Origin: Casimicrobium huifangae
GTDB lineage: Bacteria > Pseudomonadota > Gammaproteobacteria > Burkholderiales > Casimicrobiaceae
Assembly: GCF_009746125.1 (NCBI RefSeq)
Contig: NZ_CP041352.1
Span: 4,200,436 to 4,264,435, forward strand
Reading direction: 5' to 3'
DNA: 64,000 nt
Shown: one piece after another, positions 1-8,448 of the stretch
How positions within the stretch are numbered: the first letter of the stretch is position 1
How the letters are laid out: each line of letters opens with the position of its first letter
Notes under the pieces: generated by a model
Database searches by the model: none
The model's input: only the letters and a program-made list of their open reading frames with translations
What the model was told of the DNA's origin: nothing
Translations under genes and position numbers: made by a program

Positions 1-571
1 TGCGGCCTTCCTTGCGCAGGCGCGTCGGGCTGAAGCCGTAGCGCTCGGCGAACAAAGTGTTCATGCGTCGCACGCTGGAGAAGCCGCTGGCGAAGGCCAC
101 ATCAACCACCGGCAGTGCGGTATCGGTCAGCAGGCGCTTGGCCAGCAGCAGGCGATGCGTCTGCGCGTATTGCACGGGTGACACACCAAACTCGTCGGAA
201 AAAATGCGGCGCAGATGACGGTCTGTTACGCCGATGCGGTGCGCGATCTGTCTGAGATCAATGTCGTTCGCTACACCATCCTCGATCAGGCGCGCTGCGG
301 TCCTTGCCAGCTTCGCGCTCGCCTCGGTCGCTGCGAACCCCGGTGCCAGTTCGGGACGGCACTTCAGGCAGGGCCGGAAGCCTGCTGCCTCCGCTGCCGC
401 AGCACTCGGATGAAACGTGCAATTCTTCTGCTGCGGCATGCGCACGCGGCAGATCGGCCGGCAATAAATGCGGGTCGACGAAACGCCAACAAAAAAGCGC
501 CCGTCGAAACGCGCGTCATGCGCCTTCATCGCCTGATAGCAGGCCTGTGCGGTGAGATGTCCGAATTGCAT
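1..571 (-). CDS. Ada/AlkA-like DNA alkylation repair protein (N-terminal part, cut by window edge)
   Basis: The frame reads on the minus strand from an ATG at 571 and runs off the left edge, so only 190 residues are visible. The N-terminus is an Ada zinc-binding domain: Cys37, Cys41, Cys68 and Cys71 have the spacing of the four Ada zinc ligands, with YCRPIC and CLKCRPE around them. An AraC-type double helix-turn-helix follows from about residue 90 to 185 (LRRIFSDEFGVSPVQYAQTHR). Known proteins starting this way either continue into an AlkA 3-methyladenine glycosylase domain or are Ada methyltransferases; the deciding C-terminus is outside the window. Its role would be repair of, and response to, DNA alkylation. 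It is divergent from the DJ-1/PfpI gene. Confidence 0.85.
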   Translation of the reverse strand, partial: MQFGHLTAQACYQAMKAHDARFDGRFFVGVSSTRIYCRPICRVRMPQQKNCTFHPSAAAAEAAGFRPCLKCRPELAPGFAATEASAKLARTAARLIEDGVANDIDLRQIAHRIGVTDRHLRRIFSDEFGVSPVQYAQTHRLLLAKRLLTDTALPVVDVAFASGFSSVRRMNTLFAERYGFSPTRLRKEGR

Positions 572-625
572 GGTGGCAGTTTAGCGCCGCGACCTTGCCA
601 TCATTCGCCGTTTTCGGACATCAAG

Positions 626-648
626 ATCGTGCAGTCGTAGTGCACGAT
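626..648. promoter_or_regulatory. 8-bp inverted repeat in divergent promoter region
   Basis: Between the divergent Ada-like gene and the DJ-1/PfpI gene, ATCGTGCA (626-633) and TGCACGAT (641-648) form perfect arms around a 7-bp spacer. The dyad sits about 60 bp from either start codon, a usual place for an operator. The binding protein is not known; the regulator could be the Ada-type protein itself, but that is inference. Confidence 0.4.
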
Positions 649-706
649 TCATGCCGTTTTTGCCTGACCCGTAGCGCGCGATTACTCGCCACCGCAGAAT
701 CACAGA

Positions 707-1327
707 ATGAACATCGCCATCCTCACCTTCGACGGCTTCAACGAGCTGGATTCGCTGATAGCGCTCGGCATCCTCAACCGCGTCAAGCGCGCCGGCTGGA
801 ACGTCCGCCTCGCCTGCCCGGCGCCGGAGGTCACCTCGATGAACGGCGTCACGGTACGTGCCCAGACGACGCTGGAAGACGCGGCGAACGCCGATGCAGT
901 CATCATCGGCAGCGGCATGAAGACACGTGACGTCGCAGCCGATCCGGCGCTGATGGCGCGCATCCGCCTCGATCCAGCGCGGCAACTGATCGCCGCCCAA
1001 TGCTCCGGCACCCTGCTACTGGCCAAGCTCGGGTTGCTCGGCGCCGTGCCCGCGTGCACCGATCTCACCACCAAACCGTGGGTGATCGAAGCAGGCGTTG
1101 AGGTGCTAAACCAGCCGTTCTTCGCGCAAGGCAATGTCGCCACGGCGGGCGGCTGCCTTGCGTCGTCCTATCTCGCCGCGTGGATCATTGCCCGCAGCGA
1201 AGGTGTGGAAGCCGCGCGTGCGGCGATCCACTACGTCGCCCCGGTCGGCGAAAAGGACGACTACGTTGATCGCACGATGGCCAACATCGAACCCTACCTG
1301 TTTGCGGAGACCGCGCTGACGGCTTGA
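707..1327 (+). CDS. DJ-1/PfpI family protein
   Basis: A 206-residue protein with the DJ-1/PfpI (class I glutamine amidotransferase-like) fold. The start MNIAILTFDGFNELD is typical of the family's first strand. Cys99 in AAQCSGTLLLA marks the nucleophile elbow and GGCLASSYLAAW follows later, as in the DJ-1/PfpI branch close to GlxA and isonitrile hydratase. No DNA-binding domain is attached, unlike the regulator at 10023-10985. It may act on small carbonyl or isonitrile compounds or be a stress protein; the sequence does not decide the substrate. It is divergent from the Ada-like gene. Confidence 0.85.
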   Translation: MNIAILTFDGFNELDSLIALGILNRVKRAGWNVRLACPAPEVTSMNGVTVRAQTTLEDAANADAVIIGSGMKTRDVAADPALMARIRLDPARQLIAAQCSGTLLLAKLGLLGAVPACTDLTTKPWVIEAGVEVLNQPFFAQGNVATAGGCLASSYLAAWIIARSEGVEAARAAIHYVAPVGEKDDYVDRTMANIEPYLFAETALTA

Positions 1328-1349
1328 TCCGCCGCCTCGCAGGTGACCG

Positions 1350-2231
1350 TTACGCGCGCGTGAACTGCACGCTGGTGCTGCGTGCCTGCGGCGCGTAGCA
1401 ACTGCCCAGCTCGCCGGTGTTCGGCGTCATGCCGGCCAGCGCCGTGAGCATGTAGTTGTAGCCGGCGTGGCTGTGATAGCACCCGGCCGCTTTGACCGGA
1501 TCCCAGCCGTGATAGATCGGGTATTGCCACGAGTCCAGCTCCGGCTGCGGCAGGGCAGTGTTCACATGCACGTAGCCCAGGTCTTCCGGCGGCAGTGTGG
1601 GCACGTAATCGCGGATGTTGTAGATGCGGAAGTTGTTGATCACCTTCGCGTTGAAGGCGTTCACGAAGCTCTGGTCGCCAACGCGCGGCGAGGCGATGCT
1701 GTAAATCTGCAGGTTCGCAGCGGCCGGTGGCGTGGGCAGCAAGGCAATGTCTGCCGCAGTGTAGGTGGTCAACGCACCGCCCAGACTGTGGCCGGTGAGC
1801 ATGATCGGCTTCGAGGTATCGAGCGTGGCGAGGAATTTGCTGAACGGCACCCGCGCCGGTTGCGTGGGTGTCGTCATGCTCAGTGAGCCATACATGTCGT
1901 ACATGCCCGCCTCAACGTTACCGCCGAGCGGATGCGGGGTCATGAACGCGTCACCATCGTAGAACCATTCGAGGTCTTCGGTGCCGAGGTAGACGATGGC
2001 GTACTGGCCACTGCTGCCACGCAGGATCCAGCCGATGAAGTAGTAGGTGCCGAGCAGTTGCAGGTCCACCTGCAGGGTGGCCACGTAGGTCCAGCCTGGC
2101 GGGAAGGCCGGCGGCTGCGGGTTCGGATTGCCCGGGTTGTTGTAGAAGGTGCTGTACGCCGCCTCCACGAGATTCGACCAGAACACGGCCGCTTTCGGGT
2201 CGTAGGGCACCATGGCAACGGCTGCGGTCAT
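1350..2231 (-). CDS. Lipase class 3 family protein
   Basis: A 293-residue alpha/beta hydrolase of the fungal-type lipase (class 3) family. The nucleophile elbow GHSLGG places Ser149 as catalytic residue. SIASPRVGDQSFV and YNIRDYVPTLPP follow as in class 3 lipases, where the Asp lies near the PRVG segment and the His comes late (YHSHAGY is a candidate). The ATG at 2231 is chosen because GGGAG lies 5 bases upstream and the first conserved residues follow directly; longer in-frame starts add an Arg-rich segment unlike the family. No clear signal peptide is visible, so it may be intracellular or leave by another route. Divergent from cca with about 90 bp between starts. Confidence 0.85.
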   Translation of the reverse strand: MTAAVAMVPYDPKAAVFWSNLVEAAYSTFYNNPGNPNPQPPAFPPGWTYVATLQVDLQLLGTYYFIGWILRGSSGQYAIVYLGTEDLEWFYDGDAFMTPHPLGGNVEAGMYDMYGSLSMTTPTQPARVPFSKFLATLDTSKPIMLTGHSLGGALTTYTAADIALLPTPPAAANLQIYSIASPRVGDQSFVNAFNAKVINNFRIYNIRDYVPTLPPEDLGYVHVNTALPQPELDSWQYPIYHGWDPVKAAGCYHSHAGYNYMLTALAGMTPNTGELGSCYAPQARSTSVQFTRA

Positions 2232-2320
2232 GTTCACTCCCTGGGTTGGCAACGAGGCGCTGACTATAGGGGAGGAATACTCGGCCGACAACAAATGTTG
2301 CTGCGATTGATAATTGGCGG

Positions 2321-3565
2321 ATGAAGATTTATCTCGTCGGCGGCTCGGTGCGTGACAGGCTGCTTGGACTGCCAGCATCGGACCGTGACTATGTCGTCGT
2401 CGGCGCGACGCCCGAGCAGATGCTGGCATCGGGCTATCAGCCGGTTGGCAAGGACTTTCCCGTCTTCCTGCATCCGCAGACGAAGGAGGAATACGCCCTC
2501 GCCCGCACCGAACGCAAGAGCGGTCGCGGCTACACCGGCTTTGCCTTTCACGCCGCGCCCGATGTGACGCTGGAAGACGATCTGCACCGTCGCGACCTGA
2601 CCATCAATGCGATGGCGCTGGATGAGAATGGCCAACTGGTTGACCCGTATGGCGGCGCCCGTGACATCGCATCGAAAACGCTGCGGCATGTCAGCGAAGC
2701 CTTCCCCGAAGACCCGCTGCGCGTGCTGCGGCTGGCGCGTTTCGCGGCGCGCTTCACCGAATTCAGCGTGGCGCCGGAGACGATGGCGCTGTGCCGGCAA
2801 TTGGTCGATGAAGGCGAGATTCGCGAGCTGGTCGCCGAGCGGGTGTGGCAGGAGCTGTCGCGCGGCTTGATGGAAGCGCAGCCGTCGCGCATGTTCGGCG
2901 TGCTGCGCGATTGCGGCGCGCTGGCGGTGCTGGCGCCGGAGCTGGACCGCCTGTGGGGTGTGCCGCAGAAAGCGATCTATCACCCGGAAATCGACACCGG
3001 CATTCACATCATGCAGGTGATCGACTACGCCGCCAACCGTGGCTGGCCGCTGGCGACGCGCTACGCCGCACTGACCCATGATCTCGGCAAGGGGCTGACG
3101 CCGGCCGACATCCTGCCCGCGCACCACGCGCATGAGGCGCGCAGCGCGAAGCTGGTGGATGCGCTCAGCGCGCGCTGGCGCGTGCAGCGCGAGGTGGCCG
3201 AGCTGGCGCGGGCAGTGGCGGCCGAACACGGCAATCTCGGCAAACTGAAAGACATGCGGCCGGCGACGGTGCACGACGTGCTGATGCGCTGCGACGCCAT
3301 CCGTCGGCCCGAGCGCTTTGTGCACATGCTTGATGCCTGCGAGGCCGACAAATCGTCGCGACGCGCGGTGGGGCTGCCGGAGAGCGCGGGCGAGCCGTTC
3401 GTCGCGAGGGCAGACGCGATGGCGGCGCTGGCCGCGATGCAGTCGGTGGATGCCGGTGCGATCGCCGCGCAGCTGGTGGCAGCGGGAAAGCCGGAACGCA
3501 TTGCGGCGGAGGTTCGTGATGCCCGCATCGCAGCGATTCGCGATCGGCGCGACGCTGCTTCGTAA
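2321..3565 (+). CDS. cca: CCA-adding tRNA nucleotidyltransferase
   Basis: The 414-residue product is a class II CCA-adding enzyme that builds or repairs the 3' CCA end of tRNA from CTP and ATP. The head domain begins MKIYLVGGSVRDRLLG, and Asp21 and Asp23 in SDRDYV are the metal-binding pair. RRDLTINAMA follows, and a second basic motif appears in EDPLRVLRLARFAARF. An HD phosphohydrolase domain follows the neck, with His253-Asp254 in ALTHDLGKG, as in the longer gammaproteobacterial/betaproteobacterial enzyme of about 410 residues. The gene stands alone; a hairpin at 3624-3649 and repeat sequences follow its stop. Confidence 0.97.
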   Translation: MKIYLVGGSVRDRLLGLPASDRDYVVVGATPEQMLASGYQPVGKDFPVFLHPQTKEEYALARTERKSGRGYTGFAFHAAPDVTLEDDLHRRDLTINAMALDENGQLVDPYGGARDIASKTLRHVSEAFPEDPLRVLRLARFAARFTEFSVAPETMALCRQLVDEGEIRELVAERVWQELSRGLMEAQPSRMFGVLRDCGALAVLAPELDRLWGVPQKAIYHPEIDTGIHIMQVIDYAANRGWPLATRYAALTHDLGKGLTPADILPAHHAHEARSAKLVDALSARWRVQREVAELARAVAAEHGNLGKLKDMRPATVHDVLMRCDAIRRPERFVHMLDACEADKSSRRAVGLPESAGEPFVARADAMAALAAMQSVDAGAIAAQLVAAGKPERIAAEVRDARIAAIRDRRDAAS

Positions 3566-3621
3566 CGCTGGCGAGTGATCGCCGGCACCATTGGCTTTAG
3601 TACGAAAAGCTCGTCGGCGCT

Positions 3622-3685
3622 GGGCTTTTCGCCGCAATAGGCGAAAAGTCGATTATTGGACTTTTGGCCCGATGAGCCCAATTCG
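3622..3685 (-). repeat. Dispersed 65-bp repeat, copy A
   Basis: Read on the minus strand this segment runs from CGAATTGGGCTCA through TCGACTTTTCG to AAGCCC. A second copy in the same order and spacing lies on the plus strand at 41028-41092. Copy A also contains a hairpin with arms CTTTTCGCC and GGCGAAAAG, which could terminate cca transcripts. Confidence 0.55.
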
Positions 3686-3726
3686 AATGCGGGTTTCGCT
3701 AAAAAGTTGATTGGCCAACGCAGTCA

Positions 3727-3815
3727 CGTAGCCTCGATGCAACGAAGTGGAATCGCGGGCATCGGTGGTTCGATTAACAAATGCCTCGATTCCGTTTCAC
3801 TGCATCGAGGCTACG
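3727..3815. repeat. Long imperfect inverted repeat (REP-like)
   Basis: CGTAGCCTCGATGCA at the left is mirrored by TGCATCGAGGCTACG at the right. The arms continue imperfectly inward (GAAGTGGAATCG against CGATTCCGTTTCAC), giving arms of about 35 bases around a short loop. It lies in the convergent spacer between cca and the hydrolase gene. The form resembles the REP-like palindromes common in proteobacterial intergenic DNA. Confidence 0.6.
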
Positions 3816-3835
3816 GCTGTGTGGTGCGCCGCTGG

Positions 3836-4684
3836 CTAACGCAAGGCTTGCGCAACGTGCGCGAATAGCGCCGTGTCTTCGTGAGTGAGCTGGTCAACGA
3901 TGCTGAAATGGTTGTGGCCTGGTAGCGTCCACTCGCGCACGCCCTGCCATGCGGCGCCGATCAATGCGTTCTGACGGTGAAATTCTTCCAGTTCGCCACC
4001 ACCGACCGCTGCGGTGAACTCGCAGTCAACGCGGCGCTGGCGATACGCCGGGCTCATCGCCAGCGCTTCAGCGTTGTCGAGCATCAGCGCCTCGTTCAGG
4101 TAGATCGGCACCAGCGGTTCCAGGTCGAAGAGGCCGCTGATCGCCGTGGCAGCAACGAACGGCGTGACCGGCAATCCGCGTACCGCCCAGTCGGTCGTCA
4201 TGCACCACGCCGTGAGGTGACCGCCAGCAGAGTGCCCCGCCAGCGCTAGTCGATCGCGATTGACCGAGAGCCCACCGGCCGCCTTCCACACATAGCTGAT
4301 CGCCGTCTCAATCTCGTCGGCGATGCCGCGAATCGTGGTTTGCGGACACAGCGTGTAGCCAAGGATCACCGCCGCCATGCCGTTGGCGATGAACGGCGCC
4401 GCGATCACGCTCCAGTCATCCTTGTAGAGCCGCTGCCAGTAACCGCCGTGGATGAAAACCAGCGTTGGCCAGCCATGCGGCGGCGGTGCGCCAGCCGGCG
4501 TGAACACGTCCAGCCGGTTGCGCTCGTGCGGGCCATACACCACGTCGCGGTAACCGCCAGCGGTATCTCGCACGCGCTCGCTCTCGCGCTGCCAGCGCGG
4601 CAGCAGTGTCTGCTGCCAGTCCGGCACGGCGGCGCCGTTGTTGTAGCGACGGGCAAGCTCTTCAATCGGCAGATCAGGAATCAT
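3836..4684 (-). CDS. Alpha/beta hydrolase, arylformamidase/esterase-like
   Basis: A 282-residue alpha/beta hydrolase. HGGYW at residues 79-83 is the oxyanion motif typical of kynurenine formamidase-like and hormone-sensitive-lipase-like enzymes, and GHSAGG puts the nucleophile at Ser152. LPGHNHFSIVDQL near the end holds the probable catalytic His. N-formylkynurenine is a possible substrate, but no other tryptophan catabolism gene lies nearby, so a general carboxylesterase is equally possible. The gene is convergent with cca and co-directional with the EamA transporter upstream, about 39 bp away. Confidence 0.75.
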   Translation of the reverse strand: MIPDLPIEELARRYNNGAAVPDWQQTLLPRWQRESERVRDTAGGYRDVVYGPHERNRLDVFTPAGAPPPHGWPTLVFIHGGYWQRLYKDDWSVIAAPFIANGMAAVILGYTLCPQTTIRGIADEIETAISYVWKAAGGLSVNRDRLALAGHSAGGHLTAWCMTTDWAVRGLPVTPFVAATAISGLFDLEPLVPIYLNEALMLDNAEALAMSPAYRQRRVDCEFTAAVGGGELEEFHRQNALIGAAWQGVREWTLPGHNHFSIVDQLTHEDTALFAHVAQALR

Positions 4685-4723
4685 GGAGATGGAATGTAGT
4701 GGCAGCAGGCGACCCGGCGCAAG

Positions 4724-5617
4724 TCACGCAGCCGAATTGCGACCGGTGAATATCGCCAGCACGCTGGCGCAGACGATGCAGGCGCCGCCGAGCACAACGC
4801 CCTGCGTAATGCTCGCCGCGCCGGCCAGCCACGAGCTCAGCGTGGCCACCAGGATCTCGGCCAGCATCAGCACCGAAAGCACGTTGGCCGGCAGGTGCGC
4901 GGCACCATACTGCAAGGCAAGATTGCCAATCAACACCGCAACCGTGAACAGTCCGATCACCAGCCAGGCGACGGGCTGCGGCGAGAGCAGCAATGGCTTG
5001 CCGATGATCGCCATGCCGGCAATCACCATCGGCGCGATGACGACGGCACCAATGAACATGCCGAAGGCGCGCGCCTCCTGCGGTGTCGCCGCATGTTTGC
5101 GCAGCAGCACGTTGTTGAGGCCAAAGAAGAAGCCGGCCGCGATGGCCAGCGCGTCAGACCATGAGTCCGGAAGCGGCATTCGCAGCTGGCCGTCGCCCAG
5201 CACCAGCATCGCGCCGGCGAGCGCCAACGCTGTACGCGCCAGCGCCGCGAGCGTGATCGGCTCGGCCAGCAGCCAGCGCGCAAGCCCCACCACCCACATC
5301 GGCATCAGATAGAACAGCAGCACCGAGCGCACCACGTCCCCGGTTGCCAGCGCGGTGTTGAAGCAGGCGTTGGTCATGCCGGCGGCAAACACCATCCAGC
5401 CCAGGGCGCCGCGATGCAACCACAGCGCGCGGGCAGCAGCCGGGCGGGCAGCGAGCACCGCCAGGGCGCTGGCACCGAACACGAAGGTAGTCGCCCACAA
5501 CGATGCGATGCCGTGTGCTTCAAGCCATTTCAGTGGATACCAGGAAAACCCCCACACGCTGGCGTTGGTGAGCGCCGCCAGTGCAGCAAGGGCGGTGACG
5601 GAAGAAGTCTGACGCAT
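4724..5617 (-). CDS. EamA/DMT family membrane transporter
   Basis: A 297-residue, strongly hydrophobic protein with about ten predicted membrane segments arranged as two five-helix EamA repeats, the first starting near residue 10 (NASVWGFSWYPLKWLEAHG). Drug/metabolite transporter family members export amino acids, nucleobases or other metabolites; the substrate cannot be read from the sequence. It lies between the guanine deaminase and hydrolase genes on the same strand, with short gaps of about 36-39 bp that allow co-transcription, so a purine-related cargo is possible but unproven. Confidence 0.85.
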   Translation of the reverse strand: MRQTSSVTALAALAALTNASVWGFSWYPLKWLEAHGIASLWATTFVFGASALAVLAARPAAARALWLHRGALGWMVFAAGMTNACFNTALATGDVVRSVLLFYLMPMWVVGLARWLLAEPITLAALARTALALAGAMLVLGDGQLRMPLPDSWSDALAIAAGFFFGLNNVLLRKHAATPQEARAFGMFIGAVVIAPMVIAGMAIIGKPLLLSPQPVAWLVIGLFTVAVLIGNLALQYGAAHLPANVLSVLMLAEILVATLSSWLAGAASITQGVVLGGACIVCASVLAIFTGRNSAA

Positions 5618-5653
5618 CGAACGATTATGCCGATGCGGCGCATCGAGTCATCG

Positions 5654-6961
5654 TCACGGCATCGCGCGCCGATGCACGCAGCGCCCGCTGGCGTAGGTGG
5701 CGGCGATGGCGCGATCATCACCCAGCGTCATCAATGCAAAGAAGGTATCGAGCGGATCGTCGCGCAGCGTGGTGCGGCGTGCGAGCAACGGCGTGGCGGC
5801 AGGGTCAAGCAGCGCGAAGTCGGCGAACTTGCCCGGCATGATGCTGCCGATCTCATCGTCGAGCGAGAGCGCGCGGGCGCCGCCGAGTGTGGCCAGGTAG
5901 AGCGCATAGGCGGGCGATAGCGAAGTGCCGAGCAGTTGCTGCACCTTGTACGCCTCGCCCAGCGTGCGCAGCATTGAGTAACTGGTGCCGCCGCCTATAT
6001 CGGTGCCCACGCTCACCGCATTGCCCGCCGCGAGCGCCTGCTGCAGGTTGTAGAGGCCGCTGCCGATGAACAGGTTCGACGTTGGGCAGAACGATGGTGT
6101 GGCCCCGGCTGCGGTCATCCGCGCGCGGTCGGCATCGTCGAGGTGGATGCAGTGCGCGTAGATAGCGCGGTCGCGCAGCAGGCCGTAATGGTCGTACACA
6201 TCCAGATAGCTGCGATGGCCGGGGAACAGCTCGTTCACCCACGCGATCTCGGCGCGGTTTTCGGCGACGTGCGACTGGATGTAGACATCCGGGTGCTCGC
6301 GCGCAAGCCGCCCCATCGCCTGCATCTGCGGCAACGTGGATGTGGGCGCAAAGCGCGGCGTGATGGCATAGCGCGAGCGGGCGTGGCCGTGCCAGCGCTC
6401 GATCAGCGCCTTGCTGTCGCGATAGCCGGTGTCGGCGGTGTCGGTCAGGCCCTCCGGCGCGTGCCGGTCCATCAGGCATTTGCCGGCGATCATGCCCAAG
6501 CCGCGCGCTTCGCTGGCGGTGAAGAATGCGTCCACCGATTGCGGGTGCACCGTACAGAACACGGCGGCCGTGGTGGTGCCGTTCTCCAGCACGCGGTCGA
6601 GAAAAAAGTTGGCCGCCACATCAGCATGCGCACGCTCGGCAAACGCCAGCTCGGCCGGAAAGGTGTAGCGGTTCAGCCAGTCAAGCAGTTGCGTGCCGTA
6701 GCTGGCGATCACGTCCACCTGCGGGTAGTGCACGTGGGTGTCCACAAAACCGGGCGCCAGCATGCGCCCGCGCTGGTCGTCCATGCGCACATCGGCGCCG
6801 AGCGTGGGCAGCAGCGCATCGGCCGCCCCCACGGCATGCACACGGCCATCGCGCATCACGGTAATGGCGTCAGGCAGGTATTCGATGGCACTGGCGTCGC
6901 CAGCAAGGCCGGGGTCGCGCAGGCAGTGCAGCAGCGCGGAGCGAATGGCAGTAAACGTCAT
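5654..6961 (-). CDS. guaD: Guanine deaminase
   Basis: A 435-residue amidohydrolase converting guanine to xanthine and ammonia. PGFVDTHVHYPQ carries the HxH metal motif (His76, His78). QSHVAEN, YAHCIHL and SVGTDIGGG supply the later metal ligands and catalytic Asp, all characteristic of GuaD. The frame is open upstream to about 7399, but that extension is low-complexity and overlaps the divergent esterase gene, so the ATG at 6961 directly before MTFTAIRS is preferred; the resulting length matches the family. The xanthine product could feed the urate pathway encoded at 33.8-41 kb. Confidence 0.93.
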   Translation of the reverse strand: MTFTAIRSALLHCLRDPGLAGDASAIEYLPDAITVMRDGRVHAVGAADALLPTLGADVRMDDQRGRMLAPGFVDTHVHYPQVDVIASYGTQLLDWLNRYTFPAELAFAERAHADVAANFFLDRVLENGTTTAAVFCTVHPQSVDAFFTASEARGLGMIAGKCLMDRHAPEGLTDTADTGYRDSKALIERWHGHARSRYAITPRFAPTSTLPQMQAMGRLAREHPDVYIQSHVAENRAEIAWVNELFPGHRSYLDVYDHYGLLRDRAIYAHCIHLDDADRARMTAAGATPSFCPTSNLFIGSGLYNLQQALAAGNAVSVGTDIGGGTSYSMLRTLGEAYKVQQLLGTSLSPAYALYLATLGGARALSLDDEIGSIMPGKFADFALLDPAATPLLARRTTLRDDPLDTFFALMTLGDDRAIAATYASGRCVHRRAMP

Positions 6962-7128
6962 GCGGCGATGATATGCGCGAAATTCGCAATCAAATATCGG
7001 CGGATGCGATGTCCGGCATCGCGGCGGCGGATAACGCCGGCAATCACCACGAATGCGCCGTTGTCCGACACAGCGATGACAGATGAACGGGCTAGACTGT
7101 TTGCCAACCTTAGCTGCAATGTAAGTCC

Positions 7129-8388
7129 GTGGCCAACAAGACGCCCGCGCCCGCACCAACTGCACCGCACACCGGCACCCGGTTGCACCGCTTTCGTGCG
7201 CGGCTGCGCGCGATGTTCGAGCGGCGGCGTCCATCGGATGCGGCCACGCCAGCGCCGCAGCAAGACGCTGCGCCACCCGCTGCTGATCTGCCCGCCGCAC
7301 ACGCCGACGCCGCGCCGCACGCAGCACACCACGCAGCACCAGCGCATCCGCCACATGCAACGCCTGCACATCCACCACAGGCTGCACCTGCTGCGCCACC
7401 TGCGCACCATCAACACCAGCACGCCGAAACCGTCACCCCCGCTGCGCCGCCACCGCTTGCCGATGCCCGCACCGTAACAGGCACCGCGCGCAGCAGCGAT
7501 GGCGCCACCGCGCCGTGGCTGCTGCTGCCGCCCGAGCGGGCTTATCGCCTCTACGTGCCGCCGCGCGCGGCGGACGCCGGCGCCATGCCGCTGGTGATGA
7601 TGATTCATGGCTGCCGCGAGACGGCGGAGGAATTTGAGCGGGGCACCCGCATGAACGCCATCGCGGCGCGCGAGGGCTTTGCGGTGCTCTACCCCGATCA
7701 GGCCACCTTCGCCAACATCCGCCGCTGCTGGAACTGGTTTGAGCCCAACACCGCCGCTGGCCACGGCGAATGCGCCATCCTGCTGGAGATGATCAACCGC
7801 GCTCGCGACGAGCTGGCGGTTGACGTCACCCGCGTGTGCGTTGCAGGCATGTCCTCCGGCGGCGCGCTGGCCGGGTTGCTCGCCTACCACCACCCCGAGG
7901 TGTTCGCAGCGGCGGCGGTGCATTCCGGCCTGCCGCCGATGATGCCGCCCTCTGCCGCGGCCGCGATCTCGGCGATGGAGAAAGGTGTGAAGGTGGATGC
8001 CGAAGCGCTGGCCGATGCCTACTGGAACACCCACGGTGTGCTGCCGCCCGCGCTGCTGGTGCTGCACGGCGACGAGGACGCGCGGGTGACCGAACGCAAC
8101 GCCACGTCGATGGTGCGGCTGTGGGAACGGCTCTACGAATCGGCCCCGCTCGCGCGCCAGCTTGACCGCGAAACGCGCGACGTGCCCGCCGATGGCAACG
8201 CCCGCGCATACACCCGCACCGACCTGCTGCGCGACGGCCGCATCGTCATCCGCGGCGTGCGCATCCACGGCCTCGCCCACGCCTGGAGCGGCGGCGACGC
8301 CGAACTGCCATTCAACGACGCCCGCGGCCCGGACGCATCCGCGATGATCTGGCGGTTTTTTGAGCGGCAGGTGCGGGAGGCGGAGTAG
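7129..8388 (+). CDS. PHB-depolymerase-like esterase with Ala/Pro/His-rich N-terminus
   Basis: A 419-residue protein starting at GTG. Residues 1 to about 130 are low-complexity, rich in Ala, Pro and His with several HH and PAHPP-like runs. From about 140 an LpqC/PHB-depolymerase-family alpha/beta hydrolase follows: MMIHGCRE, then GMSSGG with Ser242 as nucleophile, LHGDEDARV with a candidate Asp, and GLAHAWSGG with a candidate His. Enzymes of this family hydrolyse short-chain poly-hydroxyalkanoates or feruloyl-type esters. No signal peptide is visible, so an intracellular granule-associated role is possible (inference). Its TAG stop abuts the left end of the cassette array. Confidence 0.85.
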   Translation: MANKTPAPAPTAPHTGTRLHRFRARLRAMFERRRPSDAATPAPQQDAAPPAADLPAAHADAAPHAAHHAAPAHPPHATPAHPPQAAPAAPPAHHQHQHAETVTPAAPPPLADARTVTGTARSSDGATAPWLLLPPERAYRLYVPPRAADAGAMPLVMMIHGCRETAEEFERGTRMNAIAAREGFAVLYPDQATFANIRRCWNWFEPNTAAGHGECAILLEMINRARDELAVDVTRVCVAGMSSGGALAGLLAYHHPEVFAAAAVHSGLPPMMPPSAAAAISAMEKGVKVDAEALADAYWNTHGVLPPALLVLHGDEDARVTERNATSMVRLWERLYESAPLARQLDRETRDVPADGNARAYTRTDLLRDGRIVIRGVRIHGLAHAWSGGDAELPFNDARGPDASAMIWRFFERQVREAE

Positions 8389-8448
8389 CGTTTGCCGGCT
8401 CGCTGGATGCGCCGTTGCCCATGCGACCTATCTTTGTCGATCGATGCA

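Noticed and set aside
6962-7399. N-terminal extension of guanine deaminase
   Set aside because: The extension overlaps the divergent esterase gene, is low-complexity, and the family start motif follows ATG 6961.
6143-7477. 444-codon plus-strand frame
   Set aside because: It is antisense to guanine deaminase and the compositional bias of the GC-rich third positions keeps it open; no family match.
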